From positions 1 to 38,355 of the forward strand of contig NZ_JABZFL010000087.1 in NCBI RefSeq assembly GCF_014237455.1: 38,355 nucleotides of DNA, written 5' to 3'. The stretch comes from Desulfobacula sp. Lineage in GTDB: Bacteria > Desulfobacterota > Desulfobacteria > Desulfobacterales > Desulfobacteraceae. How positions within the stretch are numbered: position 1 is the first letter of the stretch; every line of letters begins with the position of its first letter. The notes under the pieces were generated by a model, which saw only the letters and a list, made by a program, of their open reading frames with translations, was not told the DNA's origin and did no database searches. Below are positions 1 through 7,241 of this stretch, piece after piece. The position numbers and the translations under genes were made by a program.

Positions 1-869
1 CCGGTGCGGGAAATGGTTTCCAGATGGGCTGTCAGTTCACTTGAGGCGGTAAGCCCGGCACTGGTGGAACCGTCCAGGGGAACCGGATCAATGCATCCGC
101 CAAGTTCATCCAGAGAGCTTCCGGTTTGACTGATGTAAAGGGTTTTGTTCCAGAAATAGGAGACATTGCCGAAATAGGAGTCCACAAGTCCATATTCAAC
201 CGTTTTTCGACCCGCCTCAATAATGGCTGAATAAACGGTTTCTTCATTTGGGAAAGGAGACGGGATAAATTCGGGCAATTTTTTTTGTATCGGTTTCACA
301 TACGGGATGATGGAGTCAAACAGATCCTGGGCATCAGCAGTGGCAACTCCCAGCTGAAGTGCTTCCAGATAATCTGTGAAAAACTTGATAAAGCCTGCAA
401 AACAGACAGAGCTTATGGTTACAAAGCCCTGTTCCGGACCGACTGTGCCGGAGGCGATAATTGCAGGGCCGCTGAAATGACTATCGGTTCTTCCAGGTGC
501 AATGATCACGCTCTTTCTTTTTTTTAACACCTGAATGATTTGGTCTGTGCAAAATTCGTTAATCACGGGAAGATCATGTAGAAAGGTTCTTGTTTCACAA
601 TCTTTTGGCTGGATCAATCCATTGGATTTAAGGGCATTTTCTGCCAAAAAGCGTATCAGGCTGCCATAGGGTTCTTTGGGCCTTAAAAAAACCAGAGAGT
701 TTATGTTCAGACCTTTAAAAATATTTTCCAGAAGACGGGTTTCATCTGCCTTGCGGTTCCAGACAAGGGTATCGTCCAGCCCGCCAATCAATGGCTGCGA
801 AGGGCCAGAGTTCAGCCCTAGTCCTGCCTGAACCAGTTTGTCTGCATATTTATTTACAAGTTGTTCCAT
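1..869 (-). CDS. Class II aldolase/adducin family protein, 3' end cut by window edge
   Basis: An open frame runs from an ATG at 869 to the window edge without a stop (289 complete codons). Residues about 209-289 look like the start of a class II aldolase/adducin domain: FGNVSYFW (233-240), ISQTGSSLDEL (246-256) and the ASSELTAHLE metal/substrate region (275-284). The first ~200 residues are an extension I do not recognise; it contains IIAPGRTDSHFSGPAIIASG (122-141), which could be a separate folded domain. The start lies 16 bases inside the end of the aldehyde oxidoreductase gene, so the two are probably translationally coupled and act on related carbonyl substrates. That functional link is inference. 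The class II family covers sugar-phosphate aldolases, epimerases and non-enzymatic adducin-like proteins, so the substrate cannot be named. The zinc-binding HxH region would lie beyond the window. Confidence 0.75.
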   Translation of the reverse strand, partial: MEQLVNKYADKLVQAGLGLNSGPSQPLIGGLDDTLVWNRKADETRLLENIFKGLNINSLVFLRPKEPYGSLIRFLAENALKSNGLIQPKDCETRTFLHDLPVINEFCTDQIIQVLKKRKSVIIAPGRTDSHFSGPAIIASGTVGPEQGFVTISSVCFAGFIKFFTDYLEALQLGVATADAQDLFDSIIPYVKPIQKKLPEFIPSPFPNEETVYSAIIEAGRKTVEYGLVDSYFGNVSYFWNKTLYISQTGSSLDELGGCIDPVPLDGSTSAGLTASSELTAHLETISRT

Positions 870-2620
870 AAAAGTCCAAGTGTTTGTGCTTTATTTTTCA
901 GAGGCATACCATTGAAGGTAAGTCCTCGAATATTATAATATTTTTTTCTGGTATCCAGGAAAGCATCCCTGTTAATGGGGGGGATATGGATATGATTTGT
1001 GCTTGAACCAGGGTCTGTGAAAAATCGATCCGGCAGGTCGTCATCGTTAGCGTTAAAGCCGTTCAGCGCATTCATGATTCGTTCGTTATAATAAATGCGT
1101 TCCCCTTTTTTTAAGAGATCCTGGGCACTGGTTTCAATTCCTGTGACAGCTTCAAAGACACTTGCATATTCTTCCAGTCCGGCAGCAAAAAAAGTAAACT
1201 TACAGGCTATAAGTGAGTCCACAACAGCATTCAGATCTTCGGCAATTTTTATAATCCTGGCCTTGCCGCTGAAACTGAATCGATCGGTGGCCACAGGTTT
1301 CCTGAATATTTCATGACTGATGGGATAGGCACGTAAATGACATCCGCCCCGGGTGGACAGGGCATATCCCAGTGCCATGCCGTAAGCCCCTCTGGGATCA
1401 TAGGCCGGAAGTTCCATCCCTTTGACTGCCATAGCAGCTTGAGGGGCTCCCATTTTTTTTGCATACTTTTTTGTTCCCAGGGCAAGGTCTTTTCCTTCAC
1501 CTCTCCCAAGCGCCATATCATCCAAAAGAGATAAGACCTTGTCCGGTGTGTAATCAAGGCCGGTTATTTCACGCCTGCAGGCCAGAGTTGACGCCGCAGA
1601 TATGGTATCCATACCAAAATAATTACATCGTTCATTGGCTTTTACGACAAGTCTGGTATCCATACAGCCGATCAGAGCTGTAAAATGAGACATGGTTTCA
1701 AACTCCGGCATGGCCACGGATTGTCCGTTTCTTATCCCGATTTTTTTGCAAAGGATATGGCAGCCAAGACACCCGTGTTTTTCGGGTCCATAGGTTTTGG
1801 TGTAGGCGGCTGCATTGAGTCTGGATGCGTGCTCAAAACGGGTGCGGCGAAAATTATCCGTAGGCATCATCCTGCGGTTGTCCATGAGATCATATACCGC
1901 CCCTGTACCAAGACAGGTGAAACCGAATTGCCCCATCAGTGCAGGAGAGGCGGCTGTAAGTCTTAAGATGTCTTCTCTTGCCGCTTTAAGCTTTTTAGAG
2001 TTTTTTACCTTACAATGACCAGTACCGTCCACCAGGAGATATTTGATCTTTTTCTGGGCAAGGCAAAGTCCAAGTCCGCTTCTGCCGGCAGCGAAATGGC
2101 GGTCTACTATTATGGAAGCAAACCGCACACCATTTTCAGCCGCAGGTCCGATAGATGCTAAAGATGCATTTCCCGGCCTGATTTGTTTATGGACAGCATT
2201 TGTATCAAGACCCCATAATCCATTAGCTTCTTTAAACTCTACCCGGTTATCCTTTATCGTAATGCCGACAGGCGTTTCGCTTTTGCCTTTGATGACAATG
2301 CCGTCCCAGCCTGCACGCTTGAGCCGGGTGGCAAGTTTTCCACCAACGGAGGAATCTCCCACAAGTCCTGTGAGCGGTGATTTTGAGAGGATATGGGCCC
2401 GTCCTGATGTAGGGGAGATGGTTCCTGTGAGAGGCCCGGTAAAGATACAGATCACCATGTCGGGGTGATCCCAGGGTAGCGTTGCACATTGTCTTAAGTA
2501 TCTGCCGCCTAATCCTTTGCCACCGACATACCGGTTAAAGATGTCAAGACCGGGTTTTTCAATTTCAATGCTTTTTTTTGTCAAATTAATTACCAGTATG
2601 TTTCCGGTCCATCCGTGCAT
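854..2620 (-). CDS. aor: Tungsten-type aldehyde:ferredoxin oxidoreductase
   Basis: A 588-residue protein of the aldehyde:ferredoxin oxidoreductase family. It would oxidise aldehydes to carboxylic acids (or run in reverse) with ferredoxin, using a bis-pyranopterin tungsten cofactor and one 4Fe-4S cluster in the cytoplasm. Visible marks are the N-terminal YVGGKGLGGRYL (31-42), the cluster cysteines C284-x2-C287-x3-C291 with a distant fourth Cys at 473, DPRGAYGMALGYALSTRGG (408-426) and CHLRAYP (427-433). Spacing and total length fit the family. It is the upstream member of a pair with the overlapping class II aldolase-like gene. MoaB, MoaC, MoaE, MobA and TupABC in the same window would supply cofactor and tungstate. 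The physiological aldehyde is not predictable, and other members of this family act on different substrates. A ribosome site is weak (AGGA about 11 bases upstream of the ATG). Confidence 0.9.
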   Translation of the reverse strand: MHGWTGNILVINLTKKSIEIEKPGLDIFNRYVGGKGLGGRYLRQCATLPWDHPDMVICIFTGPLTGTISPTSGRAHILSKSPLTGLVGDSSVGGKLATRLKRAGWDGIVIKGKSETPVGITIKDNRVEFKEANGLWGLDTNAVHKQIRPGNASLASIGPAAENGVRFASIIVDRHFAAGRSGLGLCLAQKKIKYLLVDGTGHCKVKNSKKLKAAREDILRLTAASPALMGQFGFTCLGTGAVYDLMDNRRMMPTDNFRRTRFEHASRLNAAAYTKTYGPEKHGCLGCHILCKKIGIRNGQSVAMPEFETMSHFTALIGCMDTRLVVKANERCNYFGMDTISAASTLACRREITGLDYTPDKVLSLLDDMALGRGEGKDLALGTKKYAKKMGAPQAAMAVKGMELPAYDPRGAYGMALGYALSTRGGCHLRAYPISHEIFRKPVATDRFSFSGKARIIKIAEDLNAVVDSLIACKFTFFAAGLEEYASVFEAVTGIETSAQDLLKKGERIYYNERIMNALNGFNANDDDLPDRFFTDPGSSTNHIHIPPINRDAFLDTRKKYYNIRGLTFNGMPLKNKAQTLGLLWNNL

Positions 2621-2826
2621 ATCAGTTCGAATCCTATTTGTTTCGCCGGTCCATGCTCTTTGGGCGAATTCCCCATATCGCCTTCAGTTGGCCGCCAGTG
2701 GTTATTTTTTTATCAATATCATACGATAATAAGAAATGATACAAAGCACTTCAAAGTTTTACACTATACAAATCAAAGCGAAATATGTCATAGTATCCGG
2801 TAAATCAAACTGGAGAAAGGTGCCTT

Positions 2827-4041
2827 ATGAATTTGTTTGCTATATTGTCAAATATCGGACTGCCGGATATTCTTGATATTTTGTTTATTTCCATTGTTTC
2901 CTATCAGCTCTATATCTGGTTCTGGGGCACCAAAGCCTTTAAAGCCCTGATTGGTATTATTCTTTTAAGCGGGGTTTTCATTGTGGCCAAATCCTGGGGA
3001 CTTTTTTTAACCACCTGGGTGTTTCAAATTTTGTGGCAGGTCTTTGTGATTCTTTTGATTATCCTTTTTCAAAGAGAAATCAGGCAAATGCTTGAGCGGT
3101 TTAACCCCCTGAAAACCATAGGTTTTAAATATAAATCAGCAGCTGATGGCTGGGTTCCGCCGTTTGCAGGCTGGGCGTTTGATGTGGCAAAAAAAAGAAT
3201 CGGTGCGCTCATTGTTTTTGAAAGAATAGATCTTGTATTTGATTTGATCACAAAAGGGATTTCCATGGAATGCGATCCTCAGCCTGAAATATTGGACTCT
3301 ATTTTTTATAAAGAATCTCCTCTGCATGACGGGGCTATCCTTGTTTCCAAAGGGAAAATTTTAAAAACATCCTGCTATCTGCCCTTATCTGCAAGAGAAG
3401 ATCTGCCACAGGAATGGGGAACCAGGCACAGGGCCGCTTTAGGGCTGACAGAACAATGCGATGCCTGGGTGATGATTATTTCAGAGGAAAGAGGGGAAGT
3501 TTCCTTTGCTGTTGATAATGATATTCGAAAAGTAAATGATGAAAAGGAGCTGGCCGCTCTTCTTGAGGACGCGGCCTTTGACTTTAAAGAGACAGATACG
3601 GATATTAAAAAGAAGATAAAATCCTGGTTTACCAGGCGGTATAAAATTAAAACAATAGTTTTGGCCCTGGTTTTTATTATGTGGCTGCTTTTTGCAGGGC
3701 AGCAAAATTTTGAAAAGAAAATCAACCTGCCGCTTAACTTCAGGAATACTCCGGCAGGGCTCATGGTATCTCAGCCGATTGATCCAAAAATTTCTATTAT
3801 CTGTCGCGGACTTAGAAAAGATGTCAGCCTGTTGGACGAAAACAATATCATCACTTCTATTGATTTGTTTTCAGCAAGGCCCGGAACATCCTTTTACAAT
3901 ATTACCACAGGGAATTTAACACTGCCCAATGACAGAGTTCATATTGTACATATCACCCCGGCAAGGATTGAGTTGACACTTGGAAAGAGGCCAAAACCAG
4001 ATCAGGAAGACAAGCCTTCCATAGAAAGTGAGCTTTATTAG
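2827..4041 (+). CDS. cdaA: Diadenylate cyclase CdaA fused to a YbbR (CdaR-like) domain
   Basis: A 404-residue protein that should make c-di-AMP from two ATP at the membrane. Residues 1-80 carry about three hydrophobic helices as in CdaA/YbbP, followed by LLIILFQREIRQMLERF. The DAC domain shows the catalytic motifs DGA (168-170) and RHR (200-202). After an ordinary CdaA-length region (~265 residues) comes a charged linker, a fourth membrane helix (274-291) and about 100 residues resembling one YbbR repeat (297-388), including PLNFRNTPAG and ITPARIELTLGKR. In Firmicutes YbbR repeats sit on the separate regulator CdaR, encoded next to cdaA and glmM. Here the cyclase and one repeat are in one chain and no glmM follows. 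SD GGAGAAAGG lies 8 bases before the ATG. Assignment of the cyclase is firm; the YbbR call rests on pattern and position. Confidence 0.9.
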   Translation: MNLFAILSNIGLPDILDILFISIVSYQLYIWFWGTKAFKALIGIILLSGVFIVAKSWGLFLTTWVFQILWQVFVILLIILFQREIRQMLERFNPLKTIGFKYKSAADGWVPPFAGWAFDVAKKRIGALIVFERIDLVFDLITKGISMECDPQPEILDSIFYKESPLHDGAILVSKGKILKTSCYLPLSAREDLPQEWGTRHRAALGLTEQCDAWVMIISEERGEVSFAVDNDIRKVNDEKELAALLEDAAFDFKETDTDIKKKIKSWFTRRYKIKTIVLALVFIMWLLFAGQQNFEKKINLPLNFRNTPAGLMVSQPIDPKISIICRGLRKDVSLLDENNIITSIDLFSARPGTSFYNITTGNLTLPNDRVHIVHITPARIELTLGKRPKPDQEDKPSIESELY

Positions 4042-4054
4042 GGTCCTTTTGTTT

Positions 4055-4495
4055 TTATCTGTGGAAAATGTTTAGACTGCAGGGCAGGGTCAGTATGTAT
4101 GCTTTGATCTCATCCCTGATTTTTCTGTAGCAATCAAGTTTTTCTTCACGAGTTTCATATTGTTTTGCCATTTCAGGAGGATCATCAAATCCCACATGAA
4201 TGATCTTACTGCCGCCGGGGAATCTGGGACATGTTTCATGGGCATGACCGCATACCGTGATGACATAGTCAAAAGGTTTATTTTTAAATTTATTCAAGTG
4301 TTGGGCTTTTCCGTCTGTTATATCAACGCCTGCCTCAGCCATAACGGTAACCGCATGAGGATCTATCCCTTGGGGGTCAATCCCGGCAGAATAAACATCA
4401 ATAAAATCTTCTTTCAAGTGTCTTGTCCACCCTTCGGCCATCTGGCTTCGGCATGAATTGCCAGTACAAAGAAACAGTATCTTTAATTTGTCCAT
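4055..4495 (-). CDS. arsC: Thioredoxin-dependent arsenate reductase (LMW-PTP fold)
   Basis: A 146-residue protein that reduces arsenate to arsenite with electrons from thioredoxin. The P-loop CTGNSCRS puts the nucleophile at Cys10 and the phosphate-binding Arg at 16. The redox pair Cys82 and Cys89 sits in VCGHAHETC. These are the same positions as in the well-studied Staphylococcus aureus enzyme, and FDDPP (103-107) carries the general acid. It is the last gene of the HMA-hgcA-hgcB-arsC run, 55 bases after the true hgcB stop, with no terminator visible in that gap, so co-transcription is likely. No arsB/acr3 or arsR gene is visible in this window. The gene converges on cdaA with a 13-base gap. 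Confidence 0.93.
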   Translation of the reverse strand: MDKLKILFLCTGNSCRSQMAEGWTRHLKEDFIDVYSAGIDPQGIDPHAVTVMAEAGVDITDGKAQHLNKFKNKPFDYVITVCGHAHETCPRFPGGSKIIHVGFDDPPEMAKQYETREEKLDCYRKIRDEIKAYILTLPCSLNIFHR

Positions 4496-4550
4496 TATTT
4501 TTTAAAATCGTATCATAAAGAGAAAAAGAGCTATCGTTTCATACTGGCGC

Positions 4551-4841
4551 TCAACAACACTCGCCACTGCCACAGGAGGCGTTTTCTTTTCCTTTTATCC
4601 AGACCTGGATAATATAGGCGGCTCAGCCGACACCCGGACTGACGGATATGGCCTCTGAAGGACAATTGTTAACACAGGCACCACATTCCATGCAGGCATT
4701 AAAATCAACAATTTGGGCTTTGTTCTGCTTCATTTCAAAAACCGCTTGAGGACAGACTTCGGTACACAAGCTGCAGCCGATACATTTTTCTTCATCAAGT
4801 ACCAGGCTCGATACATCATCTAAATATTTTAATTTTTCCAT
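4551..4841 (-). CDS. hgcB: HgcB mercury-methylation ferredoxin, predicted selenoprotein (in-frame UGA at codon 73)
   Basis: HgcB is the 2x[4Fe-4S] ferredoxin that works with HgcA in methylmercury formation. The first 72 codons encode two cluster motifs, C20-x2-C23-x2-C26-x3-C30 and C50-x2-C53-x2-C56-x3-C60, the second in the HgcB signature CMECGAC. A UGA at 4623-4625 would end the protein after SPGVG. The same frame continues AAYIIQVWIKGKENAS and then CGSGECC, ending at a UGA at 4551-4553. This gives 96 residues, close to the usual ~95, with the typical C-terminal vicinal cysteines (95-96). Codon 73 is where HgcB carries its strictly conserved Cys after PGVG, so selenocysteine there is a like-for-like replacement. 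A SECIS-like hairpin follows immediately. A standard gene caller would truncate this gene at 4623. An AAGGA ribosome site precedes the ATG, and hgcA ends 22 bases upstream. Confidence 0.88.
4591..4625 (-). promoter_or_regulatory. Bacterial SECIS element directing Sec insertion in hgcB
   Basis: Reading the minus strand, the UGA (4625-4623) is followed after 17 bases by GGTC (4605-4602). This tetraloop caps a perfect 7-bp stem, TTATCCA (4612-4606) with TGGATAA (4601-4595). Beyond a short internal loop, CCT (4618-4616) can pair with AGG (4593-4591). The apical sequence AGGTCT is identical to that of the E. coli fdhF SECIS, where the GGUC begins 18 bases after the UGA and binds SelB. Distance, loop sequence and position inside the coding frame all fit a bacterial SECIS. 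A bulged U like that of fdhF is not obvious, except possibly in the lower internal loop. Confidence 0.85.
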
Positions 4842-4863
4842 ATTTAAATCCTTCGACTTTAGG

Positions 4864-6006
4864 TCAAAATGCAGAATATATCCAGAGCCCGGATGAAATC
4901 ACAAGGCTTGCCAATTGCACAGGGAGGTACCGTTTCATTTCTTTTTCAACCCCTGAGGGCGACGTAAACGGTGTTGCTCCGGTAAAATTCATAGCCAGAT
5001 AAGAACTGATGGTCACACTGAATAAAAAAAGTGCCAGCAATCCTGCAAACCCGCTAACGACAAACGATATTATAGTCATCAGGGGTATGGCAAAAATACT
5101 TCCGGTAATGATTCCCTTGAGAGCAAATTCCCTGGAGGGGATAAAAGGAAGCAGGATCGGGGTAACAAAGGCACCTGAAAATATTCCTGCCGCAAGGGCA
5201 AAAACAGAAATCATCCCTCTTTCCCAGGCCCCTGGAAAAGAAAAAATATCCGGTCCAAAACCGGAAATAATGAACAGAATAAGTGCTGTGATCAGGGCTG
5301 GTTTCAGCACGATTTGAATTTCTACAGGTGTCAGGATGAACCGTTCATACAGCTCAAAGGAGACCTGTCTCATCTTTTTATCCGCTTTTCTGTTATTTTT
5401 TAGAAAAATTGGGATATCCTTGGCCCGTATCGGACCATACACCACCCTGAATCCGGACTGCTTTTTGACATCTCTTGCTGATACGCCTGTCGCTCCCAGT
5501 TGAGGAACAATGACCCGTTTATGATCCACGATTTTTTCAAGGGAGCAGTCTTTAATCTTTTTCACAAGTTCCCGGGTTGAAAAGGTTCCCTTCCCTGCCG
5601 CGCACCAGACATTGATCCCTTTTGTATCCAGTACCAGAATCCATGCATTGATATCACTCAGTTCCTTTCGCAAATGATCAAACGTCAATTTAAAATTTGC
5701 AGTAACAAGAACCTCACAATTTTTGTCTGGTTTTCCGATGGCGTAAAGACCGGGAGCCACTGTATAAGTATGCCGACGGATGCCGCACCTTACATAAAAG
5801 GTTGAGAAAAGGTCTTTTTTTTCAAGCGTTGATTTGATGATGGGAATAACCCCGGCATTGGTTTTAATAAATCTGTCCACATAGGCGCACAGTTTAAACC
5901 CTGGTTTCTCATAATCGACCATGGGGTTGGATCGCTCAGTCGAGCTGTGTAAAGAGACTTCATCCATGGAGGACAGGAGATTAACGCCGGAGGTTGATAT
6001 TTTCAT
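4864..6006 (-). CDS. hgcA: HgcA corrinoid mercury methyltransferase
   Basis: A 380-residue membrane protein whose corrinoid domain donates a methyl group to Hg(II). The diagnostic cap-helix motif NVWCAAGK is at 132-139, with Cys135 as the proposed cobalt ligand. The N-terminal half (about 36-205) resembles the corrinoid-binding domain of the CO dehydrogenase/acetyl-CoA synthase corrinoid protein. The C-terminal half has about five hydrophobic helices (near 229-249, 264-288, 294-316, 318-340, 361-379) and the conserved NFTGATPFTSPSGVEKE (340-356). The N-terminus is some 40 residues longer than in the best-known HgcA proteins; an internal start such as Met30 is possible. The ATG overlaps the stop of the upstream HMA gene by 4 bases (ATGA), and hgcB follows after 22 bases. 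NVWCAAGK is essentially unique to HgcA, so the call is strong. Confidence 0.97.
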   Translation of the reverse strand: MKISTSGVNLLSSMDEVSLHSSTERSNPMVDYEKPGFKLCAYVDRFIKTNAGVIPIIKSTLEKKDLFSTFYVRCGIRRHTYTVAPGLYAIGKPDKNCEVLVTANFKLTFDHLRKELSDINAWILVLDTKGINVWCAAGKGTFSTRELVKKIKDCSLEKIVDHKRVIVPQLGATGVSARDVKKQSGFRVVYGPIRAKDIPIFLKNNRKADKKMRQVSFELYERFILTPVEIQIVLKPALITALILFIISGFGPDIFSFPGAWERGMISVFALAAGIFSGAFVTPILLPFIPSREFALKGIITGSIFAIPLMTIISFVVSGFAGLLALFLFSVTISSYLAMNFTGATPFTSPSGVEKEMKRYLPVQLASLVISSGLWIYSAF

Positions 6007-6209
6007 GCCCTGTATCCGGCCTTATTTATTTCTTTAATCGCTTTATCAACAAGTTCTGAATTATCAGTATCAAAAGATGCCTTTTTTGCATTAAGATCAA
6101 CAGATACATTGGAAATGCCTTCTATCTGTTCAAGGGTCCTTTGGACCGTTCCCGAGCAATGGCTACAGCTCATACCTTCTACATTCAGGGTTGCTTTTCG
6201 TGAAGCCAT
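6003..6209 (-). CDS. HMA-domain small metal-binding protein, coupled to hgcA
   Basis: A 68-residue single HMA domain of the CopZ/MerP fold without a signal peptide, so it is expected in the cytoplasm. The metal site is GMSCSHC (Cys15 and Cys18). The rest follows the beta-alpha-beta-beta-alpha-beta pattern, ending IKEINKAGYRA. Such proteins bind soft metals (Cu(I), Hg(II), Zn(II)) and hand them to partner proteins. It is the first gene of the hgcA operon, its stop overlapping the hgcA start by 4 bases. A role in mercury delivery to HgcA/HgcB or in metal buffering is inference; a copper chaperone is the default alternative. A clear AGGAG ribosome site lies 8 bases before the ATG. Confidence 0.88.
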   Translation of the reverse strand: MASRKATLNVEGMSCSHCSGTVQRTLEQIEGISNVSVDLNAKKASFDTDNSELVDKAIKEINKAGYRA

Positions 6210-6267
6210 GTTTAACTCTCCTTTTAAAAAGTTAAAATCGATTTCAGTTGAATCATACCATATAAGT

Positions 6268-6297
6268 GTATAATAATGATCAAAAAATTTTCGTCAA
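6268..6297 (-). promoter_or_regulatory. Candidate sigma70-type promoter of the HMA-hgcA-hgcB-arsC operon
   Basis: On the minus strand TTGACG (6297-6292) and TTATAC (6273-6268) are separated by 18 bases, about 60 bases before the HMA gene start. An imperfect AT-rich dyad (ATCAT and ATGAT arms, 6252-6280) overlaps the -10 region and could be an operator for an ArsR/SmtB-type repressor. That operator is speculation from symmetry only. Confidence 0.45.
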
Positions 6298-6328
6298 CAT
6301 GTCGGCAATACGTTACCGGCGGTGATAT

Positions 6329-6886
6329 TTGATAAAGGGAAACATATCGGAAATGAAAGGTCATGCCAATATTCCCTGGTGTTCTGCTGAAGAATGGAAC
6401 CAGGTTATTTTATCCATAAAAAGAATTGACAGGTTGTATGAGGGCAAACTTGACAGGGTCTATGATACGGCAATAAAGATCAGACAGAAATTTGAAGAAC
6501 TGTCAGAGCCGATAGAAAAGATTTGTTCACATACCTGTGTGTATTGTGAGGATGTCTGCTGTGTAAGAGCAACCATATGGTATGATTTTAAAGATTTACT
6601 TTATATTTATTTTGGTCTAAATACGTTTCCTGAATCACAAATAATAAAAAAAATAGAGGGAAACCGGCAACGGAGTTGTTGGCATTTTTCTGAAAAAGGG
6701 TGTATGCTTTCAAGGATTGAACGTCCTTTTGTCTGTATCTGGTATTTTTGTTCTGTTCAGAAAAAATATCTGGTGCTTCATCATCATAAAATAAAGGAAA
6801 GTATTGATAAGCTCTTGATAGATATCAAAGACCTTCGTAATAAAATGGAAGAAGAATTTATTCGGGTATCATGCCCAAATCTATAA
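6329..6886 (+). CDS. Cysteine-rich protein, CxxCxxCC/YkgJ-like
   Basis: A 185-residue soluble protein of unknown function, rich in cysteines. C66-x3-C70-x2-C73-x3-C77-C78 forms the main cluster, followed by C117, C125, C136 and C141. The arrangement is like the YkgJ/CxxCxxCC group, which is thought to bind zinc or an Fe-S cluster; family membership is tentative. It is divergent from the hgc operon and shares its ~120-base upstream region, so common control is possible but unproven. The start is ambiguous. A TTG at 6329 has a good GGCGGTGAT ribosome site at proper distance, while an ATG at 6353 lacks a well-spaced one. Confidence 0.65.
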   Translation: MIKGNISEMKGHANIPWCSAEEWNQVILSIKRIDRLYEGKLDRVYDTAIKIRQKFEELSEPIEKICSHTCVYCEDVCCVRATIWYDFKDLLYIYFGLNTFPESQIIKKIEGNRQRSCWHFSEKGCMLSRIERPFVCIWYFCSVQKKYLVLHHHKIKESIDKLLIDIKDLRNKMEEEFIRVSCPNL

Positions 6887-6926
6887 ATTTGATATGATAC
6901 CGATTTTAAAAATGAAAAGTTGAAGG

Positions 6927-7241
6927 ATGGTTGACTTGAAAGAATTAAAAGGATCACAAAAAAAGTATTTACGGGGGCTTGCCCACAATCTGAACCCGTC
7001 TGCTTTTGTCGGTCAGAAAGGGATTACCGACATGCTTATCGGAGAGATTGATCAGGCCCTTGAAGCAGCAGAGCTGATCAAGGTGAAATTTAATGATTAT
7101 AAAGAAAAAGATCAGAAAAATGTTTTGACAAAGGAGATTGCCAAAGCCACCCGATCCCATATAGCCGGCATGATAGGGCACGTGATTATTTTGTACCGTC
7201 CGCATAAAGATGTGGAAAAACAACAGATCAGATTGCCTTAA
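6927..7241 (+). CDS. yhbY: YhbY family RNA-binding protein (ribosome assembly)
   Basis: A CRS1-YhbY (CRM) domain protein of about 100 residues that binds pre-50S particles and assists large-subunit assembly. The typical N-terminal helix GSQKKYLRGLAHNLNP (9-24), the FVGQKGIT loop (27-34, GxxG-like) and the C-terminal GHVIILYRP (84-92) are all present. Length is normal. The ATG at 6927 has its AAGGA almost touching it. A TTG at 6936, 8 bases after AAGGA, is a better-spaced start and gives a 101-residue protein. The end overlaps the converging hydrolase gene by 4 bases. Confidence 0.9.
   Translation: MVDLKELKGSQKKYLRGLAHNLNPSAFVGQKGITDMLIGEIDQALEAAELIKVKFNDYKEKDQKNVLTKEIAKATRSHIAGMIGHVIILYRPHKDVEKQQIRLP

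Noticed and set aside
2043-2468. 141-codon open frame on the plus strand
   Set aside because: Antisense to the aldehyde oxidoreductase, which has clear family motifs across the same bases.
2618-2662. tRNA-like 3' end (GTTCGAATCC and CCA some bases later) near the aldehyde oxidoreductase start
   Set aside because: The T-arm does not pair, no acceptor, anticodon or D-arm can be found, and the sequence overlaps the start of a real gene.
3375-3764. 129-codon open frame on the minus strand
   Set aside because: Antisense to cdaA; low-complexity Ser/Lys-rich translation typical of a shadow frame.
4623-4625. UGA taken as the normal stop of a 72-residue ferredoxin
   Set aside because: Downstream codons continue the HgcB family pattern to a vicinal Cys pair, the UGA falls on the conserved Cys position and a SECIS-like hairpin follows.
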